From the NCBI RefSeq assembly GCF_900100305.1, contig NZ_FNEY01000001.1, positions 1 through 64,000 on the forward strand: a stretch of 64,000 bases of DNA, read 5' to 3'. Under the pieces are notes generated by a model that saw nothing but the letters and a program-made list of their open reading frames with translations, was not told the origin of the DNA and did no database searches. Position 1 is the first letter of the stretch, and every line of letters starts with the position of its first letter. Below, piece after piece: positions 36,616-46,024 of the stretch. The stretch is from Paracidovorax citrulli. Lineage in GTDB: Bacteria; Pseudomonadota; Gammaproteobacteria; Burkholderiales; Burkholderiaceae_C. The translations under genes were made by a program, and so were the position numbers.

Positions 36616-39207
36616 ATGTCCACCATTCCGGTCGAGGTCCGCCTCGGGGCGGCCCCGCACAACCGCGAGGATGCCGTGCGCGCCGCCGGCGCACTGCTGG
36701 CGCAGGCCGGCCACATCCAGCCCGCCTATGTCGACAGCCTGCTGCAGCGCGAGAAGGTGGCCAACACCTTCCTGGGCGAAGGGCTGGCCATTCCGCACGG
36801 CATGGTGGAAGACAAGCACCTCGTGCGCCGCACGGGGCTGGCCGTGCTGCAGGTGCCGGCCGGCGTGCGCTGGGGCGACGACGCCAAGCAGGCGAAGCTG
36901 GTGGTGGCGATCGCCGCGGCATCCGACGAGCACATCCAGGTGCTGCGCCGGCTCACGCGCGTGATGCGCGACTCCGCCCTGATGCAGCGCCTGGCCACCA
37001 CGGGCGATGCGCAGGAGATCGTGCGCGCGCTCACGGCCGATGCGCCGGAGGGCGCTGGGGGCGCCGGGGCCCAGGGCGCGGCGCTGGAGGATTTCCCGCT
37101 CGGGCGCGAACTCTCCCTCAATTACCCCAGCGGCCTGCATGCGCGGCCGGCCGGCGAATGGGCCCGCGTGGCCGGGCGCTTCCAGGCGCGGGTGCACGTG
37201 CGGTGCGGCGACTCGGTGGCCGACGCCAAGAGCGTGGCCGCTCTGCTGGGCCTGGGTGCCGGGCGTGGCGCGCAGCTGCGCGTGTCCGCGCAGGGCCCGG
37301 ACGCGGCCGCCGCGCTGTCCACGCTGGCCGCCACCATCGTGCGGCTCGGCGAGGAAGAGGCGCGGCAGGCCGAACTGTCGGCCGCGCGACAGGCCCAGGC
37401 CCAGGGCCTGGGCCGCGAACTGGGCGACTGGCAGCCCGCGGCGCGGCACACCTTCACCGGCATCGCCGCCAGCCCCGGCCTGGTCGTGGGCACCCTGGTG
37501 CATGCGGAGGCGGCCGCCCTGGACGTGGAAGACCGCTTCACTTCCGTGGCCGCCGAGGCCGCGGCGCTCGACCGGGCCTTCGCCGCCGCGCAGGCGCAGC
37601 TGGAGCAACTGGCCGCCGGGGCGAAAGCCGCCGGCCGGGCCGAGCAGGCCGGCATCTTCGCGGCCCACCAGGGGCTGCTGCGCGATGCCGAACTGATGCA
37701 GGCCGTGAGCCGCACCGTGGTGCAGCGCCACGGCGCCGCCTGGGCCTGGCGCCACGCGGTGCACGAGCGCGTGGCCGCGCAGCGCGCGCTGCCGGACGCC
37801 ACCCTGGCCGCCCGCGCGGCCGACCTGCAGGACGTGGGCGAGCGCGTGCTGCGCCACCTGCTGGGCCTGGGCGGCGAGGCGGCCGGGCCGGATGCGGCCG
37901 GGGCCGCCTGGCCCGACCATGCCATCCTGCTGGCCGACGACATTTCTCCCTCGATGGCCGCGCAGATCGACACCGAACGCGTGCGCGGCTTCTGCACCGC
38001 GCGCGGCGGCCCCACGGCGCACACGGCCATCCTGGCGCGCGCCCTGGGCCTGCCCGCCGTGGTGGCCGCCGGCCCGGGCGTGCTGCCCGGGCGGGACGGC
38101 GCAGGCCCGGCGCTGGGCGGCACGCCGGCCATCCTGGACGGCTACCGCGGCCGGCTGTACGTGGCGCCCAGCGAAACCGCGCTGGTGGAGGCGCGCGAGC
38201 GCATGGCGCGCCTGGCCCGCCGGCAGGAGGAGGAGGCCCGCACGCGCCGCGAGCCCGCCACCACCACCGACGGCCACACGGTGGAGATCGCCGCGAACGT
38301 GAACCGCGCCGACCAGGTCGCGAAGGCGCTGGAATCCGGCGCCGAAGGCGTGGGCCTGATGCGCACCGAATTCCTCTTCCTGGAGCGCGACACCGTGCCG
38401 GACGAGGAAGCGCAATACCAGGCGTACCGCGGCATGGTCGAGGCGCTGCAGGGCCGGCCGCTCGTGGTGCGCACGCTGGACATCGGCGGCGACAAGCGCG
38501 TGCCCCACCTGGATTTGCCCGTGGAGGAGAACCCCTTCCTCGGCGTGCGCGGCGCGCGGCTGGCGCTGCGGCGCGACGACCTGCTGGTGCCCCAGCTGCG
38601 CGCGCTCTACCGCGCCGCGCGGCACGGCCCGCTGCAGGTGATGTTCCCGATGATCAGCACCGTGGAAGAGGTGCGCGAACTGCGCGCGCGCATGGAAGCC
38701 GTGCGCGCCGAGCTGCAGGCGCCCGCGGTGCCGGTCGGCATCATGATCGAGGTGCCTTCGGCCGCGCTGACCGCCGACCGCCTGGCCGCCCACGTGGATT
38801 TCTTCTCGATCGGCACCAACGATCTCACCCAGTACGCGCTGGCGGTGGACCGCCAGCATCCCGAACTCGCCGGCATGGCCGACAGCCTGCATCCCGCGGT
38901 GCTGCGCCTCGTGGAGCGCACGGTGGCCGGCGCGGCGCGGCACGGCCGCTGGGTGGGCGTGTGCGGCGGCCTGGCGGGCGAGCCGCTGGGCGCTGCGCTG
39001 CTCGTGGGCCTGGGCGTGCAGGAACTGAGCATGAGCGCCGGCGACATCGGCACCGTCAAGGCGCTGCTGCGGCGCCATTCCCTGGCCGAGCTGCAGGCGC
39101 TGGCGCGCAGCGCGCTCGACGTGGACACGGCCGACGAAGTGCGCGCCCTGGGCGCCGCGCTGCGCCCGGCCCCGCAGGCACCCGGGCAGGAGGCGGACCA
39201 TGGCTGA
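36616..39207 (+). CDS. fruB: Fructose PTS EIIA-HPr-EI fusion (multiphosphoryl transfer protein)
   Basis: An 863-residue cytoplasmic fusion carrying the whole soluble phosphate chain. The EIIA domain is at 1-145 with His61 (AIPHGM), HPr at about 160-245 with His175 (YPSGLHARPAG), and enzyme I at about 275-855 with His469 (GGPTAHTAILAR), PEP-site GLMRTEFLF, GTNDLTQY and CGGLAGEP. Phosphate passes from PEP through EI, HPr and EIIA to FruA. AGGAG lies eight bases before the ATG at 36616; the ATG two codons earlier is too close to it. It overlaps fruK by eight bases. Confidence 0.95.
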   Translation: MSTIPVEVRLGAAPHNREDAVRAAGALLAQAGHIQPAYVDSLLQREKVANTFLGEGLAIPHGMVEDKHLVRRTGLAVLQVPAGVRWGDDAKQAKLVVAIAAASDEHIQVLRRLTRVMRDSALMQRLATTGDAQEIVRALTADAPEGAGGAGAQGAALEDFPLGRELSLNYPSGLHARPAGEWARVAGRFQARVHVRCGDSVADAKSVAALLGLGAGRGAQLRVSAQGPDAAAALSTLAATIVRLGEEEARQAELSAARQAQAQGLGRELGDWQPAARHTFTGIAASPGLVVGTLVHAEAAALDVEDRFTSVAAEAAALDRAFAAAQAQLEQLAAGAKAAGRAEQAGIFAAHQGLLRDAELMQAVSRTVVQRHGAAWAWRHAVHERVAAQRALPDATLAARAADLQDVGERVLRHLLGLGGEAAGPDAAGAAWPDHAILLADDISPSMAAQIDTERVRGFCTARGGPTAHTAILARALGLPAVVAAGPGVLPGRDGAGPALGGTPAILDGYRGRLYVAPSETALVEARERMARLARRQEEEARTRREPATTTDGHTVEIAANVNRADQVAKALESGAEGVGLMRTEFLFLERDTVPDEEAQYQAYRGMVEALQGRPLVVRTLDIGGDKRVPHLDLPVEENPFLGVRGARLALRRDDLLVPQLRALYRAARHGPLQVMFPMISTVEEVRELRARMEAVRAELQAPAVPVGIMIEVPSAALTADRLAAHVDFFSIGTNDLTQYALAVDRQHPELAGMADSLHPAVLRLVERTVAGAARHGRWVGVCGGLAGEPLGAALLVGLGVQELSMSAGDIGTVKALLRRHSLAELQALARSALDVDTADEVRALGAALRPAPQAPGQEADHG

Positions 39208-40195
39208 GAACCATCTGCCCCGCGTTTTCACGGTCACCCTCAACCCGGCCATCGACCACACGGTGCGGGTCCAGTCCCTCGTGCCCGGCAGCGTGCACCG
39301 CGCGCTCGGCCAGCAGGTGGAAGCCGGCGGCAAGGGCGTGGGCGTCGCGGCCGTGCTCGCGGCGCTGGGCGTGCCGGTGACGGCCACCGGCTGGCTGGGC
39401 GCGGACAACGACGCGGTGTTCGCGGCCGCCTTCGCCGCGCGCGGCATCGCGGACGGCATGCTGCGCCTGCCGGGCGCCACGCGCACCAACATCAAGATCG
39501 CCGACGCCGCGCGCGGCGACTCCACCGACATCAACCTGCCGGGCCTGGCCCTGGAGCCCGCGGCCCTCGCGCGCGCCGAGGCCGGCCTGACCGCCGCGCT
39601 GTGCGCCCAGGCGCGGCCCGGCGACTGGTGCGAACTGGCCGGCAGCCTGCCGCCCGGCGCGGATGTCGCCGTGTGGGAGCGCATCGCCCGCGCCGTGGCG
39701 GCGCGCGGGGCGCGCATCGCCATCGACACGGGTGGCGCGGTGCTGCGGCAGCTGCTGCAGGCGCTGGCCGATCCGGCGCGCGGCGCCGTGGTGCCCGTGG
39801 ATTTCATCAAGCCCAACCGGGCGGAGCTGGAAGAACTGGCCGGGCGCGAACTGCCCACGCCCGCCGATGTGGCGCAGGCCGCGCGCATGCTGTGCCGCGC
39901 GCACGGGGTGCGGCAGCTGGCCGTGTCCCTGGGCGGCGATGGCGCGGTGATCGCCACGGCCGAAGGCTGCTGGCAGGCCGCGGCCGCCCGCGTGCCCGTC
40001 GCCACGACGGTGGGCGCGGGCGACGCACTGGTGGCGGGCACGCTCGCCGCCCTGTCGCAGGGCCGGGCCATGCCCGCCGCCGCGATCTTCGGCATGGCCT
40101 GCGCGGCCGCGCGCATCCAGCGCATCGCGCCGGGACTGCCCCCGCGCGCCGAGGTGGATGCCCTGGCCGCATCCATCCAGGCCACGCCGCTCTAA
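39200..40195 (+). CDS. fruK: 1-phosphofructokinase
   Basis: A 331-residue PfkB-family kinase converting fructose 1-phosphate to fructose 1,6-bisphosphate. Family marks: TVTLNPAIDHTVRV at the start, QQVEAGGKGVGVA, FIKPNRAELEELAG, and the catalytic/anion-hole motif TTVGAGDALVAG with the base Asp. It overlaps fruB by eight bases and precedes fruA by 21, completing the fru operon. Confidence 0.96.
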   Translation: MAENHLPRVFTVTLNPAIDHTVRVQSLVPGSVHRALGQQVEAGGKGVGVAAVLAALGVPVTATGWLGADNDAVFAAAFAARGIADGMLRLPGATRTNIKIADAARGDSTDINLPGLALEPAALARAEAGLTAALCAQARPGDWCELAGSLPPGADVAVWERIARAVAARGARIAIDTGGAVLRQLLQALADPARGAVVPVDFIKPNRAELEELAGRELPTPADVAQAARMLCRAHGVRQLAVSLGGDGAVIATAEGCWQAAAARVPVATTVGAGDALVAGTLAALSQGRAMPAAAIFGMACAAARIQRIAPGLPPRAEVDALAASIQATPL

Positions 40196-40216
40196 AGCAA
40201 TCAGGAGACACACCCC

Positions 40217-42028
40217 ATGGCCCAACTCATCGCCATCGCCGCGAGCCAGGCCGGCCCGGCGCACAGCTTCATGGTGGCCGAGGCGCTGCGCGCCGCGGCC
40301 GAATCGCTCGGCCACCGCATCGCCGTGAGCGTACACAGCAGCCTGGGCACCCAGGGCGGCTTCAGCGACGGCGAACTGGCGGGCGCCGCGGCGGCCATCA
40401 TCGCCGCCGACATGCCCGTGGACCGCCAGGACCTGCTGGGCACGGCCGCGGCTCCCGTGCACGAAGCCGCCCCGCAAGAGGTGCTGGCCGATGCGGAGCG
40501 CGTGGTGCGCGCCGCGCTGGCCCGCGCGGGCGGTGCGCCTGCACGGGCCGCTGCTTCGCTGCCACCCGCCGCGCCCGCTGCGGCTTCGCCCGCAACCGCC
40601 GCGCCCCAGGACGGCCCCCTGCGCATCGTCGCCATCACGTCCTGCCCCACGGGCGTGGCCCACACCTTCATGGCCGCCGAGGCGCTGGAGCAGGGCGCGC
40701 GTGCGCTGGGCCACACCATCAAGGTGGAGACACAGGGCTCGGTGGGCGCGCAGAACGCGCTCACTGCCGGCGAGATCGCCGAGGCCGACCTCGTGGTGAT
40801 CGCGGCCGACACGCAGGTGAACCGCGACCGCTTCGCCGGCAAGCGCCTCTACGCCACCTCCACCAAGGCCGCCATCCACGATGCGGCGGCGGTCTTCGCC
40901 CAGGCACGGGCGCAGGCCCAGGCGTGGGGCGCTTGCGCATCGCCTGCCCCCGCGGCCGGCGGCGTGGCCACGGCCTCCCCGGCAGCGGCCGGCAAGCGTG
41001 AATCCTCCGGCGCCTACAAGCACCTGATGACGGGCGTGTCCTTCATGCTGCCCTTCGTGGTGGCCGGCGGCCTGCTGATCGCGCTGGCCTTCGCGCTGGG
41101 CGGCATCTACGTCTATGACGACGCCCACAAGGGCACGCTCGGCTGGGTGCTGTTCCAGGTCGGGGCCAAGGCGGGCTTCGCGCTCATGCTGCCCGCGCTG
41201 GCGGGCTACATCGCCTACTCCATCGCCGACCGGCCCGGCATCGCGCCCGGCATGGTCGGCGGCATGCTGGCCGGCACGGTGGGGGCGGGCTTCCTGGGCG
41301 CCATCGCGGCAGGCTTCATCGCCGGCTATGCGGTGCACTGGCTGAACCGCTTCATCCGCCTGCCGCGCGGGCTGGACGGGCTCAAGCCCGTGCTGATCCT
41401 GCCGCTGCTGGGCGCGGCCATCGTCGGCGTGCTGATGATGATGGTGATCGGCGCGCCCATGGCCGCCGTGATGGGCGCGCTGACGGACTGGCTCAAGGGC
41501 CTGCAGACCGGCAGCGCCGTGCTGCTGGGCGTGATCCTGGGCGCCATGATGGCCTTCGACATGGGCGGGCCGGTGAACAAGGCGGCCTACGTCTTCTCCA
41601 CCACCCTGATCGCCAGCGGCGTGGCCAACCCCATGGCCGCCGCCATGGCCGCCGGTATGACGCCGCCGCTGGGCATCGCCCTGGCCTGCTGGCTGTTCAA
41701 GAACCGCTTCACCGCCGAAGAGCGCGAAGCCTCCAAGGCCTCCGCCGTGCTGGGCCTGGCCTTCATCACCGAAGGCGCCATTCCCTTCGTGGCGCGCGAT
41801 CCGCTGCGCGTGATTCCTGCCTGCGTGCTGGGCTCCGCGGTGGCCGGGGGCCTCTCGATGGCCTGGAACATCGGCCTGCAGGCCCCGCACGGCGGCGTGT
41901 TCGTGCTGGCCATTCCCAACGCCGTGAACCATGTGGTCCTGTATGCGGCCGCGATCCTGGCCGGCACCGTGGTGACGGCCCTGGCGCTGGGCCTGTTCAA
42001 GAAAAAACTGCAGCCTTCCGCCCGCTGA
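40217..42028 (+). CDS. fruA: Fructose PTS EIIBC component
   Basis: A 603-residue membrane permease: an N-terminal EIIB-like domain (1-100), an EIIB domain (about 134-235) with active Cys143 in [12 protein letters not shown], then an EIIC domain with about eight to ten membrane segments (residues 265-600; [49 protein letters not shown]). The first EIIB-like copy has [11 protein letters not shown], lacking the Cys, as in EIIB' domains of enteric FruA. It imports fructose as fructose 1-phosphate. AGGAG precedes the ATG. Confidence 0.95.
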   Translation: MAQLIAIAASQAGPAHSFMVAEALRAAAESLGHRIAVSVHSSLGTQGGFSDGELAGAAAAIIAADMPVDRQDLLGTAAAPVHEAAPQEVLADAERVVRAALARAGGAPARAAASLPPAAPAAASPATAAPQDGPLRIVAITSCPTGVAHTFMAAEALEQGARALGHTIKVETQGSVGAQNALTAGEIAEADLVVIAADTQVNRDRFAGKRLYATSTKAAIHDAAAVFAQARAQAQAWGACASPAPAAGGVATASPAAAGKRESSGAYKHLMTGVSFMLPFVVAGGLLIALAFALGGIYVYDDAHKGTLGWVLFQVGAKAGFALMLPALAGYIAYSIADRPGIAPGMVGGMLAGTVGAGFLGAIAAGFIAGYAVHWLNRFIRLPRGLDGLKPVLILPLLGAAIVGVLMMMVIGAPMAAVMGALTDWLKGLQTGSAVLLGVILGAMMAFDMGGPVNKAAYVFSTTLIASGVANPMAAAMAAGMTPPLGIALACWLFKNRFTAEEREASKASAVLGLAFITEGAIPFVARDPLRVIPACVLGSAVAGGLSMAWNIGLQAPHGGVFVLAIPNAVNHVVLYAAAILAGTVVTALALGLFKKKLQPSAR

Positions 42029-42041
42029 GGCGCCCGCCGGG

Positions 42042-42061
42042 GCTGCCGCCACGGCGGCAGC
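42042..42061. terminator. Strong hairpin between convergent genes
   Basis: GCTGCCGCC and GGCGGCAGC form a 9-bp perfect GC stem in the 51-base gap between the convergent fruA and periplasmic-protein genes. There is no T tract, so it would act as a bidirectional pause or mRNA-end hairpin rather than a classic intrinsic terminator. Confidence 0.45.
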
Positions 42062-42079
42062 TGCACCGGCCGGACCCTG

Positions 42080-42556
42080 CTACTTGCGCCTCCGCGCGCC
42101 GACTTCGCCCAGGCGGTAGCTCCCGCCCGGCTCCACGCGCACGTTGAAGGTGCGCAGCCGGTCGTCCTCGTCGTGCTCGTAGCGGGCCTTCACCGTGATC
42201 TCGATCGCCGCGCCGCGTGCGCGGCACTGCACGGATTCGAAGCGGTATTGGCTGTGGTCGTCGTTCAGCTCGGAAAAGGCAATGGTCTTCGTGACGCGCG
42301 ACGGATCGCCCTGCAGCGGGTCGGTCACCCACTGCACATAGAGCTCGCTGCCTGCGCCCTCGTTCACGTTTGCCTCCACCACGCGGTAGGTGCCCTGCCG
42401 GGACGCTTCCGTCCACTGGCCGCAGGGCAGCACCTGGCGCACGGAGGCCGGCAGGGCCTCCACCTGCGCGCGCATCCAGGATTCGGCGGCCTGGGTGGCG
42501 GCCGGCACTGCCGCGCAGCAGGCGAGTGCGAGAAGGGTTGCGTGTCGTTTCACCAT
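42080..42556 (-). CDS. Small periplasmic protein (candidate immunity to the amidase)
   Basis: A 158-residue protein of unrecognised family. It has a clear signal peptide (MVKRHATLLALACCAAVPAATQAAES). The mature part has two cysteines (VLPCGQW and VQCRARG) that could pair and a beta-rich C-terminus (IEITVKARYEHDEDDRLRTFNVRVE). Its start overlaps the amidase gene by seven bases, so the two are translationally coupled. A small exported protein coupled to a leaderless cell-wall amidase is the arrangement of type VI effector-immunity pairs, so immunity is the leading guess. Confidence 0.6.
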   Translation of the reverse strand: MVKRHATLLALACCAAVPAATQAAESWMRAQVEALPASVRQVLPCGQWTEASRQGTYRVVEANVNEGAGSELYVQWVTDPLQGDPSRVTKTIAFSELNDDHSQYRFESVQCRARGAAIEITVKARYEHDEDDRLRTFNVRVEPGGSYRLGEVGARRRK

Positions 42557-43128
42557 TGCGCCGTACTCGCTTCGGTTGCGTTCTTCCAGGAAACCTGGGG
42601 ATGCCGGTAGATCTCGCGCGTGGAGATGCCCAGCGTGGACGTGAGCTGCGCGGTCAGCCACGTCAGCGAGACCTGCTGCGCGCCCGTCACGGCTTCGAAG
42701 GTCTGGCCCTGCACCCCAGAGACGATCTCGATGCCGAGGGAGTCGCTGTTGTCCGGGTACCGCCTGGGGAAGGGCTTGTGCTTTTCCACCGTGCCGATCT
42801 GGCGGCCCACCGTCTTTCCCTTGAGCGCAGCGACCTCGGCCGGCGTGCACTTGTGCTCCTCCATGCAGCGCGACTTGATGAAACCCACGTGGTGGGTCTT
42901 CTGGTAGACGGAGGCCGTCTGGTAGATCGTGCCGTCCTTGTCGATGAGGAAGTGCGCGCCGTTGGGGTTGGCCGTCTTGTAGCTGTTGAATGAAGACTGC
43001 GCCGTGGAGGCCCCCGTCTGGTGGACGATGATGCCGTTGATCACCTTCATCTCGCCGCGCTGGATGGCCCCGTGGATCGCCAGCCGCACACGCGGATGCT
43101 GCACTTTTCCGGTTTTGTCGATGTCCAT
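42550..43128 (-). CDS. N-acetylmuramoyl-L-alanine amidase-fold protein (candidate T6SS effector)
   Basis: A 192-residue protein of the amidase_2/PGRP fold. VINGIIVHQTGASTAQSS carries the first zinc His; GAHFLIDKDGTIYQTASVYQKTHHVGF is the usual second region; SLGIEIVSG and the late EIYRHPQVS His follow. It has no signal peptide, which is unusual for a housekeeping amidase but usual for secreted effectors. AGGAGG lies 11 bases before the ATG at 43128. The coupled exported protein downstream could protect the producer. No vgrG or hcp gene is adjacent; the PAAR-Rhs gene at the window edge shows the genome probably has a type VI system. Confidence 0.72.
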   Translation of the reverse strand: MDIDKTGKVQHPRVRLAIHGAIQRGEMKVINGIIVHQTGASTAQSSFNSYKTANPNGAHFLIDKDGTIYQTASVYQKTHHVGFIKSRCMEEHKCTPAEVAALKGKTVGRQIGTVEKHKPFPRRYPDNSDSLGIEIVSGVQGQTFEAVTGAQQVSLTWLTAQLTSTLGISTREIYRHPQVSWKNATEASTAQW

Positions 43129-43256
43129 GCCCTGCCTGTTCCTCCTTTTGTGTGAACGGGCCATGCTATCGGCGTGACTCGATGTGTAAACATCTGTTTC
43201 CTGAAGTTGCATAACCTTGCCGGTGGATACATCGAGGCGCCGTGATCGCCGGGTGT

Positions 43257-44444
43257 TCAGCCTGTGGTGCCCTGCTGCACCTGCAGCCGCCCCCGCCCCG
43301 CGCGCTTGGCCTCGTAGAGAGTCGCATCGGCGCGCGCCATGAGGTCCGCGAGCAGCGGGGCGACGGCCATGGCGCCGGGGTCCGGCAGGCCGGCCTCCAG
43401 GGTGGCGGCCCCCGCGCTGTAGCTGACCGGGAATCCCACGGCCTGCGGGCTGTCGGCGGCCAGCCGCGCGCGCAGCCGGCGGTCGAAGCTCTCGGCGGCG
43501 CGGTCGCCCGGCGCATGCGCGAGCAGAACGGCGAACTCCTCGCCGCCGATGCGGCCCGCCACGTCGCCCGTGCGTGTCGCGTCCTGCAGCAGCCGCGCGA
43601 AGAACGCGAGCACGTGGTCGCCCGTGCCGTGCCCATGGGTGTCGTTCACGCGCTTGAAGTGGTCCACGTCCAGCATCACGGCGGTGACGCGCAGGCCGTG
43701 CCGCAGCGCATGCGCCAGCAGCGCGCGGCCCCGCACGTCGAAGCCGCGCCGGTTGAGCACGCCGGTGAGCGCATCCGTCTTGGCCAGTGCGCGCAGCTTG
43801 TCCTCGGCCTCGGTGCGCCATGCCACGAGCACTGCCATGGTGCCCAGCACCAGTGTCACGTTGGCGGCGAGCGCGGCGGCGATGTTCACGGGATGCGGCG
43901 CGCGGAAGCTCGGATACGCTTCGGTGAAGGCGCCGAGCACGCCGCGCGCGGCCGTGAAGCCGGCCATGGCGACGAGGCAGGCGCACAGCAGCACGCGCCA
44001 GTGCCGGGGCGACGGCCGCCAGGGCGCGAGCGTGGCCCGCGCGACGGTGGCCAGCAGCACGGCCAGCAGCAGGTTGGCCCAGCCCACGCGGAAGGGGTAG
44101 CTGCCGAAACCCAGGGTGTAGCCGATCGGTATCGCGGCGACCAGCCAGGGCAGCCAGCGGCGCCCGGGCCGTGGCCCCAGCCATTCCTGCAGGGCCGCGA
44201 ACAAGGCCCATTGCGCCGCCGCCGCGCAACCGACGGAGAGCGTGGACAGGGCCTGGTCCCACAGCCGGGAGGAGGCGATGATGGCGCCCCAGGACAGGGC
44301 CTGCAGCGCCACGCTGGCCTGCGCGAAGCGCGCGGCACGGCTCACCTCCCGCCCCATGATGAGCGGCAGGGCGATCGAGAGCATGAACAGGTTGGTGGCC
44401 GTGACGGCCAGCAGCGTGACGAAATCCAGTGCCATCGGCGGCAT
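43257..44444 (-). CDS. Membrane diguanylate cyclase (GGDEF)
   Basis: A 395-residue protein with about seven membrane segments in its first 210 residues and a C-terminal GGDEF domain (220-390). The active site reads GGEEF (300-304), preceded by DALTGVLNRRGFD and DVDHFKRVNDTHGH. An inhibitory I-site RTGD lies five residues before GGEEF, so product inhibition is expected. It should make c-di-GMP in response to an unknown signal sensed in the membrane. The start is at 44444 or three codons later. It is 33 bases downstream of amn on the same strand. Confidence 0.92.
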   Translation of the reverse strand: MPPMALDFVTLLAVTATNLFMLSIALPLIMGREVSRAARFAQASVALQALSWGAIIASSRLWDQALSTLSVGCAAAAQWALFAALQEWLGPRPGRRWLPWLVAAIPIGYTLGFGSYPFRVGWANLLLAVLLATVARATLAPWRPSPRHWRVLLCACLVAMAGFTAARGVLGAFTEAYPSFRAPHPVNIAAALAANVTLVLGTMAVLVAWRTEAEDKLRALAKTDALTGVLNRRGFDVRGRALLAHALRHGLRVTAVMLDVDHFKRVNDTHGHGTGDHVLAFFARLLQDATRTGDVAGRIGGEEFAVLLAHAPGDRAAESFDRRLRARLAADSPQAVGFPVSYSAGAATLEAGLPDPGAMAVAPLLADLMARADATLYEAKRAGRGRLQVQQGTTG

Positions 44445-44477
44445 CGGCGTGGTGGCGTGGCCGCCGCGGCGTCCCGC

Positions 44478-45959
44478 CTACTGGAAGGCGACTTCCGCGA
44501 AGCTGCGCAGCTTGCGGCTGTGCAGGCGGCTCACGCCGCCGGCGCGCAGGATATCGATGGCGCGCATGCCGATGCGCAGGTGCTGGTCCACGCGCTCGCG
44601 GTAGAAGTGGTTGGCCATGCCCGGCAGCTTGATCTCGCCGTGCAGCGGCTTGTCGGACACGCACAGCAGCGTGCCGTAGGGCACGCGGAAGCGGAAGCCG
44701 TTGGCGGCGATCGTCGCGCTTTCCATGTCCAGCGCCACGGCGCGGCTCTGGCTGAAGCGCCGCTGGGGCATGTTGTCGGGCAGCAGTTCCCAGTTGCGGT
44801 TGTCGGTGCTGGCCACGGTGCCGGTGCGCATGATGCGCTTGAGCTGGTCCTCGGGCACGCGGGTCACGTCCGCCACCGCCTGCTGCAGCGCGAGCTGGAT
44901 CTCGGCCAGCGCCGGGATCGGCACCCACAGGGGCAGCTCTTCGTCGAGCACGTGGTCCTCGCGCACGTAGGCATGGGCCAGCACGTAGTCGCCCAGCTGC
45001 TGGCTGTTGCGCAGGCCCGCGCAGTGGCCCAGCATCATCCAGGCGTGCGGGCGCAGCACGGCGATGTGGTCGGTGATGGTCTTGGCGTTCGACGGGCCCA
45101 CGCCGATGTTGACCATGCTGGTGCCGCTGCGGTCGGCGCGCACGAGGTGGTAGGCGGGCATCTGCGGCAGGCGCGGCGGCGGCACGCCGAGCTCGTCGCC
45201 GGCCTCGGCGGGCAGGCCGGTACGGCGCGTGACCACGTTGCCGGGCTCGATGAAGGCCACGTATTCGCTGTCGGGGTTCGCCATCTCGGCGTGGCCCAGG
45301 CGCACGAATTCGTCGATGTAGAACTGGTAATTGGTGAACAGCACGAAGTTCTGGAACCACTCGGGCGCAGTGCCCGTGTAGTGGCGCAGGCGGTGCAGCG
45401 AGTAGTCCACGCGCGGCGCGGTGAACAGCGACAGCGGATGCGCCTCGCCCGTGCGCGGCTCCCAGGTGCCGTTGGCGATGCCGTCGTCCATGGCGGCGAG
45501 GTCGGGCAGGTCGAACACGTCGCGCATCAGCATGCGGCGCTCGGCCGTGAGCGTGCCCTCGATGTGGTCATGCTCGGCGAAGGAGAAGTGGATGGGGATG
45601 GGCTGGCTGCTGATGCCCACCTCCAGCTCGACGTTGTGGCTGGCGCGCAGCAGCCGGAACTGCTCGGCGTAGTAGCGCGCGAACAGGTCGGGGCGGGTGA
45701 GGGTGGTCTCGTAGCGGCCCGGCCCTTCCACGAAGCCGTAGGCCAGCTGCGTGGCCGCGCGCGCCACCGTGGTGGTCTGCACCCGCACGAAAGGGTAGAA
45801 GGCCCGCACGTGGCCGTTCGGCGTCTCGCCGGCCACGAAGCGCTGCATGGCGTTGCGCAGGTGGCCGATCTGTTCCTGGTAGATGCGCTGGACCTGGGCG
45901 AGCGCTTCTGCGGGATCGGAGTGGAAGGTGGGCTCTGTGAATTCTGGGATCTGGGCCAT
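44478..45959 (-). CDS. amn: AMP nucleosidase
   Basis: A 493-residue enzyme that splits AMP into adenine and ribose 5-phosphate. The N-terminal regulatory domain (about 1-170, HVRAFYPFVRVQTTTVARAATQLAYGFVEGPG region) and the C-terminal phosphorylase-like domain (MVNIGVGPSNAKTITDHIAVLRPHAWMMLGHCAGLR, AVALDMESATIAANGFRFRVPYGTLLCVSDKPLHG) match Amn throughout. The ATG at 45959 is preferred over an in-frame GTG five codons earlier. It diverges from dbpA across 65 bases. Confidence 0.95.
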   Translation of the reverse strand: MAQIPEFTEPTFHSDPAEALAQVQRIYQEQIGHLRNAMQRFVAGETPNGHVRAFYPFVRVQTTTVARAATQLAYGFVEGPGRYETTLTRPDLFARYYAEQFRLLRASHNVELEVGISSQPIPIHFSFAEHDHIEGTLTAERRMLMRDVFDLPDLAAMDDGIANGTWEPRTGEAHPLSLFTAPRVDYSLHRLRHYTGTAPEWFQNFVLFTNYQFYIDEFVRLGHAEMANPDSEYVAFIEPGNVVTRRTGLPAEAGDELGVPPPRLPQMPAYHLVRADRSGTSMVNIGVGPSNAKTITDHIAVLRPHAWMMLGHCAGLRNSQQLGDYVLAHAYVREDHVLDEELPLWVPIPALAEIQLALQQAVADVTRVPEDQLKRIMRTGTVASTDNRNWELLPDNMPQRRFSQSRAVALDMESATIAANGFRFRVPYGTLLCVSDKPLHGEIKLPGMANHFYRERVDQHLRIGMRAIDILRAGGVSRLHSRKLRSFAEVAFQ

Positions 45960-46024
45960 GGGCGTATTGTCCACGCCCGCCGCATGGCGCGTCCGGGAAA
46001 GGGCCGGGCCGGGATAATCGGGCG

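Noticed and set aside
36601-40185. A 1194-codon minus-strand frame over fruB and fruK
   Set aside because: The fru genes on the plus strand have complete motifs; this frame has low-complexity His/Arg/Gly composition.
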